Below are positions 22,776 through 33,440 of a DNA stretch of 64,000 nt, in pieces. The translations under genes and the position numbers were made by a program. Position 1 is the first letter of the stretch; every line of letters starts with the position of its first letter. The notes below the pieces were generated by a model that did no database searches, was not told where the DNA came from, and was given only the letters and a program-made list of their open reading frames with translations. Origin of the DNA: Gigantopelta aegis (Eukaryota > Mollusca > Gastropoda > Neomphalida > Peltospiridae); assembly GCF_016097555.1 (NCBI RefSeq), contig NC_054706.1, forward strand, positions 78,576,557-78,640,556, given 5' to 3'.

Positions 22776-23362
22776 GAAATACTGGCAATTTGCAAATCGA
22801 CGAGACGGACAGTTCCTACACTGGGAAGAAGCGTTGTCATCCTCAAATGGAGATCGACAGTATTGTCAAAAATGCCAATGGCCGTTCACCCATGACCACA
22901 AGCCGCACATCTATGGGCCGCCAGATCAGTCAGGAAGAGACTGAAAACGACATGGAAATTGTTCGACATCGCAACAATGACGGCCGTGTTGACTCATCAA
23001 ACAGCGGCGGTGTTGACTCATCAGTAAACAGCGGCGGTGTTGACTCATCAGTAAACAGCGGCGGTGTTGACTCATCATTAAACAGCGGCCGTGTTGACTC
23101 ATCAAACAGCGACGGTGTTGACTCATCAGTAAACAGCGGCAGTGCTGACTCGTCAGTAAACAGCGGCGGTGTTGACTCATCAGTAAACAGCGGCGGTGTT
23201 GACTCATCAGAAAACAGCGGCCGTAACACAAGACACGAGACCAGAAACGGTTCAAATGTCGGTTTGCTAGAAAAGACAATGCTAGACCTCCACAACAAGC
23301 TCAACACTATTCCTCCATGTCAGGACAAGGAGGGAAAACATGCCGAAACAGTTTACTCATGA
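22776..23362 (+). CDS. Receptor copy C: terminal cytoplasmic-tail exon
   Basis: The acceptor ttttcaacacaaatacag is followed in phase 1 by GNTGNLQIDETDSSYTGKK, QMEIDSIVKNANGRSPMTT and RQISQEETENDMEIV. Nine VDSSVNSG units (22,982-23,222) follow, then NTRHETRNGSNVGLLEK, TMLDLHNKLNTIPPCQDKEG and the end HAETVYS. The tail is hydrophilic and Ser/Thr/Asp-rich, with no enzyme domain. The Tyr near the C-terminus (ETVYS) and SSYTG near the start could be phosphorylation sites (inference). Together with the membrane exon this is the best candidate for a working receptor 3' end in the cluster. Family not recognised. Confidence 0.75.
22982..23222. repeat. Coding minisatellite, 9 units
   Basis: Units of 24-27 bp as in copy B, but only nine and without the higher-order duplication. 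Confidence 0.95.
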
Positions 23363-23404
23363 ATGTCGGCTATAATGTTGACAATCTATAAACGTGTTCT
23401 TACA

Positions 23405-23652
23405 GTTTGTTTGTTTTGTTTAACGACACCACTAGGACACATTGATTATTGGATGTCAAACATTTTGACGTGTAATCTGAGATAGGAAACGCGCTTCATT
23501 TTTTCAATAATAGCAAGTGATCTTTTATAAGAACCATCCCACAGACAGGACAGCACACGACGGCTCGGGACGGATATAGCAGTTGTGGTGCACTGTCAGG
23601 AACGAGAGGTAGCCCAATGGGCCCGCCGATGGGGATCTATCCCAGACCGATA
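23405..23652 (-). mobile_element. tRNA-headed SINE (copy C partner of 9,585-9,833)
   Basis: Same sequence and position relative to the tail exon as in copy B, so it is a shared ancestral insertion. Confidence 0.85.
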
Positions 23653-24689
23653 TAAACGTTTTGTAGACCTATAACAGAAGACAGTTTTCTAGGTGTTTAC
23701 TGTACTGGTACAATTCATTCCATGTATACGAGCCTGAATTACGAGCCTGAGGCTTTTCCAAGTTACATTGTGTTGGAAAGTTTTCGTTTTTTACGGAATA
23801 TACCGAGTCTACTATACCAAACATCAAATCGTCACTACGAACGATGTCAACGACAGCTATCATTGCCTGTGCACGTGCGAGTGTTGTCAGTCACACTTAT
23901 TATTATTGACAGAACAATAGATAAAGTACATGTTCTAACTTGTTTCAAAATATAATAGTATTTATTGGTTAAACTTTTAATAGGTCCTCTGAGTCTGTGT
24001 AGTTCCGGCCTGTTTGATATTGGCTCATATTAACAAATGATACTAGCTGACATTATTGTATGATATTCACACAATATTCTACTACGTTATTATAGTGATT
24101 TACTCTGTATCAGTATAATAACGTAGTAGAATATTGTTAGTAAACATAATTAAATGGTGATAGTAAATAGTGATTAACTTGTGTTTATTTCTCTAGTGGA
24201 TGCGATTATTGTTTATATTTGCTGTCAGCTTAGTATTTTATTTTGTTTTAATTCCTCGTCATACGGCCATAAAAACACTTTATTCATTCCAAGACCGAGC
24301 CTTGGTAAAACATTCCAGATGTTTGATTGTGTGGGTCCCGTGACAACATAATAATTATAATTTAATTACAACAGTTTGTAATAAAACTAAAACAAATTCT
24401 ATTTCCTTCTTTTGTGTTGCTATTATTGTTTGTATATGATAACATGTTTTTAAACTGCAATTTAAGTAAGTTGTTGTTTTTTTAGCGAAATTCGGTCGCG
24501 GGCCATTCAAACGTCTTGCTGTGAGTGGCCCGATTGGCCAGTCCAAAAAAATAATTCCAAGTGCATACCCTGCCGTCAAAAATTTTACCTCCCCCCCCCC
24601 CCCAAAGAAAACCTCAGTAGCAACAACAAATCTGCCCCCAAATAAACAATAGCCTACAAAACAAGCCGCGCGCGCACGCACATACACAC
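23653..24689. other. Shared 3' flank of receptor copy C
   Basis: Matches 9,834-10,671. It contains an extra segment (about 24,100-24,345) including an inverted repeat around 'gtagaatattgt / acaatattctactac'. Nothing coding. Confidence 0.5.
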
Positions 24690-24843
24690 ACACAGATATA
24701 TTAGTGGCGCAGGAAGGTGCCAAAAAGTGTGGGGAGGGGCCACACTTTTATATACACACACTTTACACTATTATAAAGCATAATTTCTGATAAGTTGGGG
24801 GGGGGGGGCACATGTTCCCCTTGCCCCCTGCTTCCTACGCCAG

Positions 24844-24897
<54 letters not shown>
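24690..24897. mobile_element. Foldback element plus (TA)n run, copy C
   Basis: The copy of 10,672-10,823 (24,690-24,848), with a longer G run, followed by about 49 bp of TA that served as target for the Tc1 element starting at 24,898. Confidence 0.65.
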
Positions 24898-24898
<1 letters not shown>

Positions 24899-26476
24899 TA
24901 CTCAGAAGAATTTAAGGGTCAAAAATTTATAACCAAATAAGTTTCAGAGTGTATTAGATTGATGATGTAAACTACACCAAAAATTTAATTTATTGTTCCA
25001 TATTTACAAAAAACCACAAATAAACGTCACTGTATACAAGAAAGTCACATGACATGCTGTCAAAGTTGAAGGTTGTCAAACATGGATTTTACACATTAGA
25101 ACATTCGTTTAATAATGTGTGAATCCACCCCTGGCGCGAATACACTAGACACATCGTTGCCTCATGTTGTTGATCAGACGTCTGAAGAACTCTTGGGGAA
25201 TGGCCTGCCACTCTGCCTTAAGAAGTTGACCCAGATCATGAAGGTTGGCCGGAGGGGCATGGTTATCCCGAACTCTCCTGCCTAATTCGTCCCAGGCGTT
25301 CTCTATTGGGGCCAAGTCAGGCGAATATGCTGGCCAATCCATCCTGGCGATACCTTGTTGTCTGAGAAAGTCCGTTACCACCCTGGCGCGGTGGGGTCTG
25401 GCATTGTCATCCTGCAGAACTGCCCGCCGCCAATCTGCTGAAGGCCTGGGAGAACCAACGGCCGGATAATCTCATTCAGATAGCGGATTCCATTCAGATT
25501 GCCATCCACCACATAGAGGGGGGTCCTGTGGTGGATAGAGATGCCGCCCCACACCATGACGCTGCCACCACCGAACCGGTGACGTTGTCTAACGTTAACG
25601 TCAGCGAAGCGCTCCCCAGGACGTCTGTAGACACGAACCCGACCGTCGTTGAACTGGAGACTAAACCTGGACTCATCAGTGAACATCACTCGACCCCACT
25701 GAACACGTTGCCACCGCAGATGAAGCGTTCTGTGACGTGGTAGGAGTGGTGGCCGAACAGCCTGGCGACGGCAGCGTAGATTATTGGCTCTCAGACGATT
25801 GCGTATGGTTTGATCAGACACTCGAGTTCCAGTCGCAGTCCGCAGATTGTCATGTAATCGGCGTGCAGTGTTTGTGCGTTGACGTAGAGCCATATTGGTG
25901 ATGTAGCGGTCCTCTCTATTTGTAGTGCTTCGGGGTCTTCCCGAACGTGGACGATTTCGAACAGAATTCGTTGCTTGGTACCGTTGCCACAGTCGTCCAA
26001 CGACACTCTAACTGACACCAAGTCTCAGAGCAACATTTCTTTGCGTATTGCCATCCTGAAGCCAAGCAATAGCCCTTCCTCGATCTTCGATAGTCAGTTG
26101 AAGTCGTACCATTGTCGAATTTGGAGTGTGCACCGTACAGGAACGCAAGCTCCAATTATACGGAAATTCAGCATTGGGAACATGGAATACACGTGCAAAG
26201 CGTGCAAATGAAGCGCTTTGTGAAAAAGCAAGTTATTGGCACTTAGCAGACCTTTCGCTTTCGCCCTAATTTACGTGAAAATGTAAGCATGTTTTCGCCA
26301 TTAGAACTAGTCGACAGTGTCAATGACAGTGGATTTTAATTCTTTTATGGGTTGCTTAGACCCACTTTCGTCAAAATGGAACAATACCATGCGTGACATT
26401 ATGGTCTAGCTAATATAATTGACATTCAGAAAATAATGTCGAAAATATCGTCTGACCCTTGAATTCTTTTGAGTAG
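24898..26476 (-). mobile_element. Tc1/mariner transposon, family 1 copy 2, both ends present
   Basis: Terminal repeats of about 24 bp begin ctactcagaagaatttaag and end aattcttttgagtag, each beside TA. The element is 1,579 bp and inserted in the TA run of segmental copy C. Confidence 0.93.
25109..26112 (-). pseudogene. Tc1-type DD34E transposase, family 1 copy 2, broken
   Basis: Same protein as copies 1 and 3. The catalytic residues FTDES, QDDNA-equivalent and PIENAWDEL are encoded. A stop (TAG for CAG, 26,008-26,010) cuts the helix-turn-helix region at GVS-stop. An in-frame 21-bp loss removes seven residues after LLPRHRT. One C is missing in the GGG run near 25,423, shifting the frame before the second Asp. 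Unlike copy 1, the third catalytic Glu is intact. Confidence 0.88.
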
Positions 26477-26682
26477 TATAGATCAAATGGATGCTACACG
26501 TGGAATTGGGGATAGAACTGAAGATGGCGAACTCGTGGATGAACCCACAGATCAGACGGATGCTGGTCGTGAACCAGATCCTGACAATGATGTTTTCTAC
26601 TATGATGACGACGAATGCACAGATGCAGGTCGTGAGTACGCTACAGATGCAGCCTATGAGGAGAATGACTTGTATTCGAGAC
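26477..26682 (+). pseudogene. Fragment of the BIR-gene N-terminal region, displaced from fossil 2
   Basis: About 205 bp matches 34,228-34,431 (reverse strand), reading IDQMDATRGIGDRTEDGE and an acidic stretch DNDVFYYDDDECTDAGRE. It abuts the same Tc1 terminus as at the fossil-2 locus. At the other side it meets an internal piece of a family-1 element. It is a virus-like gene fragment held between two Tc1 sequences. Confidence 0.85.
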
Positions 26683-26915
26683 TTAGCAGACCTTTCCCTT
26701 TCGCCCTAATTTACGTGCAAATGTAAGCATGTTTTCGCCATTAGAACTAGTCGACAGTGTCAATGACAGTGGATTTTAATTCATTTATGGGTTGCTTAGA
26801 CCCACTTTCGTCAAAATGGAACAATACCATGCGTGACATTATGGTCTAGCTAATATAATTGACATTCAGAAAATAATGTTGATAATATCGTCTGACCCTT
26901 AAATTCTTTTGAGTA
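26683..26915 (-). mobile_element. Partial family-1 Tc1 terminus (copy 2b)
   Basis: About 233 bp matches the end of the full element (internal point 'cttagcagacc' to the terminal repeat 'aattcttttgagta'). It is the second, truncated Tc1 of the composite. After it, segmental copy C resumes at tatggaatgcttaatg. Confidence 0.88.
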
Positions 26916-27238
26916 TACTATGGAATGCTTAATGATTGTGCATAATATTAATAATTGCAGGTAGATAGTCGATCGTAACTATTAAATAACTTGTGTCCGT
27001 TACACTATGTCCGTCTGACAGTGACACAGCATAGGTCGTAGTTAATAATGCAGCTAGCGGTACAGAGAATCGCAGCTAGTCATTTAATCAAATTAATGTA
27101 CACTTCCATTCGTACACAGTGATATATACACAAACACATGCATATTACTTGCAAATATCAAAACTTTATTAAGGTGCCGTTTTAACAAGTCAATCATCAA
27201 TGAGCCATTTTTGTTGGTCCCCTCCCCCCAAGACGTGT

Positions 27239-27282
27239 TCATAAGTATTTCTGTTGAGCACATTTGTTGTACATTTTCTTTT
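27239..27282 (-). CDS. Cysteine-rich gene, copy C: candidate terminal exon
   Basis: On the minus strand the acceptor tctgcttcttttgcag is followed in phase 1 by (E)KKMYNKCAQQKYL and TGA. The phase fits the donor of the cysteine-rich exon 274 bp upstream. This end is longer than in copy B and adds a sixth-position Cys. Splice prediction only. Confidence 0.45.
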
Positions 27283-27556
27283 CTGCAAAAGAAGCAGATT
27301 GCACACAATCTGACAAACAATAATAGTAATAGAAAACTTTATTAACGTCAAAAAATAAAAGAACAAGTCGACAACTACTCCTCAGTTCAGTACTAACAAA
27401 GGGCCTTTGTTGCAAGCGGCTTGAGCGTAGACGCACCGGAAATAATTTAGTGGCTAATTGGGGTCGCTTGGTGCTCTATAAAACAAGGGCAGATAAGTAT
27501 GTTTCTAATAGAGGCTATTAGCAAACTAGATAACAATTCGTTAAAGTCAGGCTTAC

Positions 27557-27673
27557 CTCGCTTTGCTGGAACAAGGCTACATTTGGAGATTTCCAAGTCG
27601 CACTTGAGTTCAATGCGCCCTTTCTTGACGGTCTTCCCCACCTCGATACAGCGTCCATACCCATCACTGCAAG
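27557..27673 (-). CDS. Cysteine-rich module exon, copy C (phase 1-1)
   Basis: Same acceptor (gtccacag) and donor (gtaagc) as copy B. It is 117 bp, nine longer: after VGKTVKKG it reads RIELKCDLEISKC where copy B has CKCDLEISKC. One cysteine of copy B is therefore missing, and disulfide pairing would differ. Still symmetric 1-1. Product unknown; probably extracellular. Confidence 0.55.
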
Positions 27674-27930
27674 CTGTGGACAGTAGCGTCAAGGTCAATA
27701 TGGGTTAACAATCGGCTGCTATTTCTTGACGGTCTTCCCCACCTCGATACAGCGTCCATACCCATCACTGCAAGCTGTGGACAGTAGCACCAAGGTCAAT
27801 ATGGGTTAACAATCGCCTGCTATTTCTTGACGGTCTTCCCCACCTCGATACAGCGTCCATACCCATCACTGCAAGCTGTGGACAGTAGCATCAAGGTCAA
27901 TATGGGTTAACAATCGCCTGCTATTTCTTG
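27617..27930. repeat. 101-bp splice-acceptor array, 3 units
   Basis: Units start at 27,716, 27,817 and 27,918 (partial), preceded by the exon's own copy. Same unit as in copy B. Confidence 0.93.
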
Positions 27931-27997
27931 TACATTTACGCAATGAAGTCGGATCATACAGTTTAACTGAGCTAGAAGGTCTGATATAATTCGGACA

Positions 27998-28125
27998 TTT
28001 TTCCTAAAATGCTTCTACTGGCAGTAGACAGTGGTAATGTCCTTATTAGCTCAGTTGGTAGAGCGTTGGACTCTCGCGTACTGAGAGGCTGTCGTTCGAA
28101 TCCCCTCAGTGGAGGTTGATATAGT
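27998..28125 (+). mobile_element. tRNA-derived repeat (SINE head), copy C
   Basis: A box ttagctcagttggtagagc and B box cgttcgaatcccc, followed by cagtggaggttgat. Partner of 12,378-12,495. Confidence 0.75.
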
Positions 28126-28162
28126 TATCTCTATTCAGGATAGGTGTTAATGATTAGTTGTT

Positions 28163-28247
28163 AAGTTGAAGTCGTTACTGGGATGTGAACCCAGTACCTA
28201 CCGTTCTTAAGGTCGATTGTTTAACCGCTATGCCACTGTCACAACCG
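28163..28247 (-). mobile_element. Second tRNA-like SINE head, minus strand
   Basis: The reverse complement reads gtggcatagcggttaaac...gtactgggttcacatccc, with A- and B-box character. Segmental copy B keeps only its first half (to 12,576), so the duplication border lies inside it. Confidence 0.6.
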
Positions 28248-29515
28248 TATTTTATTGTAGATAATTTGAATATTTTATTTAGCCTATTTACTGGCAGTGG
28301 TCATATGGTACCTTTTCATACGTGCAGTCAAATACCCTAGCATTTGCGATGGTTTGGTCTGCAGTGGCACAGCGTGATTGTGGACTAGTCAATTTGTTTG
28401 ACACTTGGTTAAAAGTGCTGGTCAGAACTATTGTTAGGAGAACTTAGAGCTGTGGTGCACACGGTGCACGGGCGGTGATGTGGTGTGTGGACACGTGTTA
28501 TATTTGGAACTGTGGAGAGGTTTCCTGTGAACATTGGGGTAAGTATGGTTTTGTTATTTATCTGTGTTTATATTATATCATAATTGGAGTTGCATTAAGT
28601 TGTAAGTATTTTATTTTAACTTGTATATTAAGGAAAAGGTTGTAATTTTTTTAGGGAATTGTATAGTTTGGCAGTAAATATTGTATGTATACTTATTATA
28701 GTAATAATTGTCAAAATTGGTTAATGTAAAAGCGGTTGTATATTGTAATTTAATAGTTGATAACTTTGTATATAGATATATATTTAATGGATATAGTATT
28801 AAATAAGAATTGGCTGAATTGCCAATGAATAGTACTGGATATAGATATTTTCTGTGGAAACCAGTTTATATGCCCAATTCCGTCAGTCAGTGCGTTCAGC
28901 CATGTTAGTATGGTGTAATCGTGGTAATTGTACTATTTACCATGTTTTTATTGTCAGGTCAGATTTATTATTGTGAGCTGGGGTGATGATGGTTACCAGC
29001 AGCTTTTTGCGTCACCGTTGAGATTGATGATATAGATGGCCTTATAGATGGTGCAAGAGTGACGGCGAGTCGAAGATGGTTGCAAGAACAAAGCAACTTT
29101 GTGTTGATGACCTTGACCTGGACTTGCAGATATGCTACAATTAGCATGTGTTTGAAAGGGTTCTCTATTTGGTGGACTGATAATTAACTGGTGCCTGGTG
29201 TTATTAAATATGAACTGATCAGCATTACCAGTGCTTAACTGTTCTATTTCCAGTGAACTGTTTATAAAACAACTAAATATTGGGCCTAGTAATCACTTGT
29301 TTTTTTGAAAATACAAATGCAAAATTATCTGTTTTGTTTTCTGTTGGGAAATTATGCGATTAAGAGCCCTCGGTCACTTTTGGCGTGACAGCTACTGACT
29401 GCCAACAGTAAGCTAATGAAAGGTAATGTGTTTATGGCCAACAGATGTTCGAGCATTATGAACTCTGTTTATACTTTATTCCGTCTTTATATGCAATTAC
29501 GGTTCAAGTACATTG
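28248..29515. other. Spacer with one possible leader exon
   Basis: AT-rich. A good donor (aacattgg|ggtaagtatgg) occurs near 28,538 after a GC-richer stretch without a long frame, compatible with a noncoding 5' exon. No partner exon is recognised. Confidence 0.3.
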
Positions 29516-29517
29516 TC

Positions 29518-29722
29518 CTAGGCACACACACAGCTATCTGGGCAGTCTGTCCAGAGCAGTGGGTTAGTGGTTAGTGAGAGAAGAGCGTGTGCAATGGCTA
29601 TACATCTACTCAACTTATTCATAAAACTCTCTCTAGGTGGGAGCCGGTACCGGGATGCGAACCCAGTACCTAGGTACAGCTTTAAATCCGGTGGCTTAAC
29701 CACTAAACCACTTTTCTTGTCT
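29518..29722 (-). mobile_element. tRNA-headed SINE, minus strand
   Basis: The reverse complement begins gtggtttagtggttaagcc and contains the B-box-like gggttcgcatcccgg, then the body ending ctgcccagatagctgtg. Related in head to 33,057-33,440. Confidence 0.65.
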
Positions 29723-29805
29723 GGCTATAATGTCACTATCATGTCAGCGATATTTTGATTGGTAAATTAATAGTCACTTAAATTAGTCACTTAAAGTCAC
29801 TTAAA

Positions 29806-30183
29806 TTACACTGCATATCTCCAGCGATCCGTGACCACCGACCATACGGTATTTGCTTTCATCTGATCCAGGTGACTGTCTTTCAAAATGAAGGCCAATA
29901 AAGGAGTGTTTTGTCTCAGTATTCGTTTTCTAGTTCTATCCATGACGGCAGGTGATACCGGTATTTTCAACATGTTCAGATACTCGTTGTTAGACTGTAA
30001 ACATCTGCGTTTCTGTCCTGCTGTGACGTTAATACGTTCATCTAGCAACCCTCGAACGATCGTGACCAAGGCCAACATTTGTTCTGCATTCATTTCAGTC
30101 AGTAATCCGAGAGTCGTCTGATAATCGTGAATGTTCGTCATCAGTTTTAAATAACTGTAATGTTTAAACACGTATTGGGCCAT
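29806..30183 (-). CDS. Fossil 2: short gene, 125 residues, unrecognised
   Basis: An open frame beginning MAQYVFKHYSYLKLMTNIHD, with NAEQMLALVTIVRGLLDE and KRRCLQSNNEYLNMLK. Helical and basic, with no membrane span. It neighbours another short frame 45 bp upstream on the same strand, so it fits an array of compact virus-like genes. Function not assigned. Confidence 0.5.
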   Translation of the reverse strand: MAQYVFKHYSYLKLMTNIHDYQTTLGLLTEMNAEQMLALVTIVRGLLDERINVTAGQKRRCLQSNNEYLNMLKIPVSPAVMDRTRKRILRQNTPLLAFILKDSHLDQMKANTVWSVVTDRWRYAV

Positions 30184-30227
30184 GTTTTAAAACCAAAAAG
30201 GTTGTGGTTTTACGTGAAGTGTCACTG

Positions 30228-30623
30228 TCACTGGTCCCGTGATAAGTGAAGCTGGATTGCCATCTGCATCATGTATATAGATGCGGACGATCTGCATATC
30301 TTCCAGTCCCAGGGGTATGTAATGATATTGTGGAAACATAAATGACCTTTTTTTTTATTCCCCATTAAACAGATGCGTCTCAAAAGAGGCTCCTTTCTTT
30401 CTTCAACATGTGAGCTGTGGCAGATGTTGGAACACACGTAGATGTCACGACAGTCTGATTTTCTTGAGACGTCCCAGTTCTGAATGGTGATTTCGGTGGC
30501 TGCTACCACCCACGTTTTACCGAGGTGTAGTCTGCCATACAGACTGACTCTAAAAGACCAGTGTGTGTTGTTGGGAAAGTAAGATGTGCTGTCTGTACTT
30601 CGAATGGTAATGTACTTATCCAT
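30228..30623 (-). CDS. Fossil 2: short gene, 131 residues, unrecognised
   Basis: Begins MDKYITIRSTDSTSYFPNNT, then HWSFRVSLYGRLHLGKTW. A short N-terminus of this kind, with beta-rich sequence, occurs in small structural proteins beside capsid genes of Polinton-like elements (from memory, not checked). The second half looks less regular and may be decayed. Confidence 0.4.
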   Translation of the reverse strand: MDKYITIRSTDSTSYFPNNTHWSFRVSLYGRLHLGKTWVVAATEITIQNWDVSRKSDCRDIYVCSNICHSSHVEERKEPLLRRICLMGNKKKGHLCFHNIITYPWDWKICRSSASIYMMQMAIQLHLSRDQ

Positions 30624-30639
30624 GGTGCGTATTAGTTTT

Positions 30640-30880
30640 GATCTTGGGGATTTGGCAGCAAATAACCCAAGCTACTGCTGAGTAGTGCTGTCCACAAATT
30701 AGAATTACCTTGATCGAGAGATAAGTTGATGACACACGTAATCACCACTACGAATACGATGATCTGAGAAAAAAAAAACGGTTTCCGATTTGGCCACACG
30801 TTTACCAAACGATGTCCAGGAATGACTTCTTGACATAGGTTGTGTCTCTACAATTTCTAACATGCTAATGAAAAGTCAAA
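30640..30880 (-). pseudogene. Fossil 2: small membrane-protein region, broken
   Basis: A hydrophobic stretch (IIVFVVVITCVINL) followed by GNSNLWTALLSSSLGYLLP, typical of the short membrane proteins found in such elements (inference). It is broken. Confidence 0.35.
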
Positions 30881-31163
30881 CATGTGCTGATGCCTTTTAT
30901 ACTGTCTGATATCGAACGTCTTCTTCTCGAGTCCACGAATTGTACTTCTTAGGCCAGTGAAGCCATTTCACCAACACTTCTGTTTGTTACGAGTTCTCTC
31001 TTTTTTTAATGATATCTTGGATACGGTATAGTTGATCAGGATTCTGTCACCTTTTGAAGTTCAGCTCCATAGAATGTCCCTTCGATGGCATCACCACCCC
31101 AGTCCTTTAATTTGTACAAGTCTTTACCTTGAGACCAGTATCTTTTTCTCAATGGTAAATATA

Positions 31164-32584
31164 CTGTCAAAAAAGAAACGCATAGGCGAAATATTCATCG
31201 AATTATCTCTTGAATACAAAGTGGCATAATTTCATTATTATCGTATCACAGTAAAATTTGACATGAGTATGTGACAATCTTCTTGCTATGGACTGACGGC
31301 AGTGGAGGTGTTTTTGTCACCAAACGACGTCGCACGAGGGCACTGAAATCAGTACCTTGTGTGGCCACCAGCAGCAGCAATCACTGCGTGACATCTCCTT
31401 GGCATAGACTGAATGAGTGTCTGAATCCGGGCATGTGGAATCCTAGCCCATTTTCCCTGCAGTGCATGCGGCAGTTGCAGAAGCGTCTAAGGCTCCGGGT
31501 TATGCTGCCGTACACGTCTGTCCAGTTCGTCCCATAGATGTTTAATGGGGCTGAGATCTGGCGATCTTGATGGCCATGGCAGCACATTAATGTTCTTATT
31601 CTGTAGGAAATCCATTGTTACACGTGCCGTATGCGGCCTGGCATTGACCTGCAAAAAGAGTTCTCTCTGTCGATCCAAAATGGGAAGCATGTGATGGCGA
31701 AGAATTTCATCCCGGTAGTGTACAGCTGTCAGGTTGCCTTGTACGAACACAAGATGGCTCCATACATCATGACACTCCCTCCAGCGAATCTGTCAACTTG
31801 GGTGACGCAGCTGTTGGCAAAATGTTCATTTCGGCGTCTGTAAACACGTTGTCGTCCATCACGACGCTGTAGAAGGAAACATGACTCGTCGCTGAACCAT
31901 ACTCGCCACCAGTTTCCCCAAGTTTCACCCCTGTATATTCGTGCACCAGCGAACACGTAAATGTCGATGTTGACGTCGCAAGACGGGGCCAACATACGAT
32001 CTCCTAGCCCATAAACCAGCTTCTCGAAGTCGGTTTCGATTGGTTTGTGCAGACACCCTTGCTGTGGCAGATCGGTGATGCAAGTGCAGAACCCTGATGT
32101 AGGATCTTGTGCTGCAGTTGTTATGCGAAGTCTTCCACTTCTGGGCCGGTCTTCAGCTGATTGAAACTGCTGGTACCTATCCGAGAGACGTGAAATGGTG
32201 CTCTGATGGACGTTCATGTAGCGTGCGACTGCTGACTGCGATTCACCTAACTGGAGGCGGCCTATTGCAGTGTTTCGATTCGGCAGGCTTAGTCTTGGCA
32301 TCTTGTAACTCGTCTACGTCGAAATGAAAATGAGGCATCATTGCGAGCATTGCAGCTTTAAATACCCATCACTACCCCAATCTTTTCACCGAGTTTCACG
32401 TGCATTCGTCAAAATCTGACCATACATTAAATTTGTTTTAGGGTGCATTTGAGCATGCTGTCCCATTCCAGGAACATTAACAAACATGGTCATTCAGCAA
32501 CATTGTAAAAAAAGAAGAAGATATTTTGTAAAATCAAAACACTTTTCTTCTTTCCCTATCACCTATGCGGGTTTTTTTTGACAG
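31164..32584 (-). mobile_element. Tc1/mariner transposon, family 3 copy 1, inserted in fossil-2 integrase
   Basis: Inverted ends ctgtcaaaaaagaaacgcat at the left and atgcgggttttttttgacag at the right, beside TA (right end with two extra bases). Integrase sequence continues directly on both sides. A second, end-less copy lies at 39,364-40,535. Confidence 0.88.
31380..32301 (-). pseudogene. Tc1-type transposase, family 3 copy 1, catalytic residues lost
   Basis: Starts MPRLSLPNRNTAIGRLQLGE with a helix-turn-helix (VHQSTISRLSDRYQQ) and a GRLR linker. The first Asp is kept (FSDESCF). The second is Val (LFLQVNARPH; the sister copy has FQQDNARPH) and the third Glu is Lys (SPIKHLWDEL; sister PTEHLWDEL). 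There is also a disordered stretch after AAQDPTSGF, a shift around 31,740 and an early stop after RQHNPEP. The element is dead several times over. Confidence 0.85.
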
Positions 32585-33056
32585 AGTATATTTCGCCAGA
32601 CCATTTCTCTTGGTATTCTCGATCAAAGGTGCCCCGAAGATGACTGACTCTTACTTTGTCATCTATGTCAAAGGTAAACTTTCTTATTGTGGATTATCTT
32701 TTTAGTTTTGATCAGGTACTGAGACAGACGGACCTCTCCTTCGTTCGTTTGGTTGACACTGGCTGGTGTTTGACCTAACATTCGATGCTTGGTGTGGTTA
32801 TAGCTATGGACGACTTTTTCTAGGACATCCATGTACTTTTTTTTAATATGTAGCGATACGGACACATTTTGGTTTTAATGACCCGTTCGGCATAACTTGC
32901 TTTGGTTTCATTGAGAGTAAACAGCTGCGTTATGCCATGTTACTTAACAATGCTTTTACCCTGTGGTTCTTGTATTCTGACCCCGAATCAGATTGAAACA
33001 GTCTGGGCTTTCTAGACTTGATTTCCAGAATTCTGTCAAAGCATCTACTACGTCTT

Positions 33057-33440
33057 AAGACCGGCCTCGGTGGCGTAGTGGTTAGGCCATCGGTCAACAG
33101 GCTGGTAGGTACTGGGTTCGGATCCCAGTCAGGCATGGGATTTTTAATCCAGATACCGACTCCAAACCCTGAGTGAGTGCTCTGCAAGGCTCAATGGGTA
33201 GGTGTAAACCACTTGCACCGACCAGTGATCCATAACTGGTTCAACAAAGGCCATGGTTTGTGCTATCCTGCCTGTGTGAAGCGCAAATAAAAGATCCATT
33301 GCTACTAATCGGAAAGAGTATCCCATGAAGTGGCGACAGCGGGTTTCCTTTCAAAATCTATGTGGTCCTTAACCATATGTCTGACGCCATATAACCGTAA
33401 ATAGCATGTGTTGAGTGCGTCGTTAAATAAAACATTTCTT
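33057..33440 (+). mobile_element. tRNA-headed SINE with 13-bp target duplication
   Basis: tctactacgtctt flanks it at 33,044-33,056 and 33,441-33,453. The head has ggcgtagtggttaggcc (A box) and ggttcggatccc (B box). The body includes gtgagtgctctgcaaggctc and gcaaataaaagatc, and the tail tgagtgcgtcgttaaataaa. Inserted in the fossil-2 integrase. Confidence 0.93.

Larger units (their letters stand above)
21926..28203. repeat. Segmental duplication, copy C
   Basis: The counterpart of 7,317-12,576. It is longer mainly because a Tc1 composite of about 2 kb is inserted in the TA run at 24,849-26,917. It carries fewer tail repeats (9) and fewer 101-bp units (3), and lacks the telomeric segment. Confidence 0.9.

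Noticed and set aside
33055-33326. Coding frames within 32,930-33,326 as part of the integrase
   Set aside because: Most of this stretch is a SINE with a clear 13-bp target duplication.
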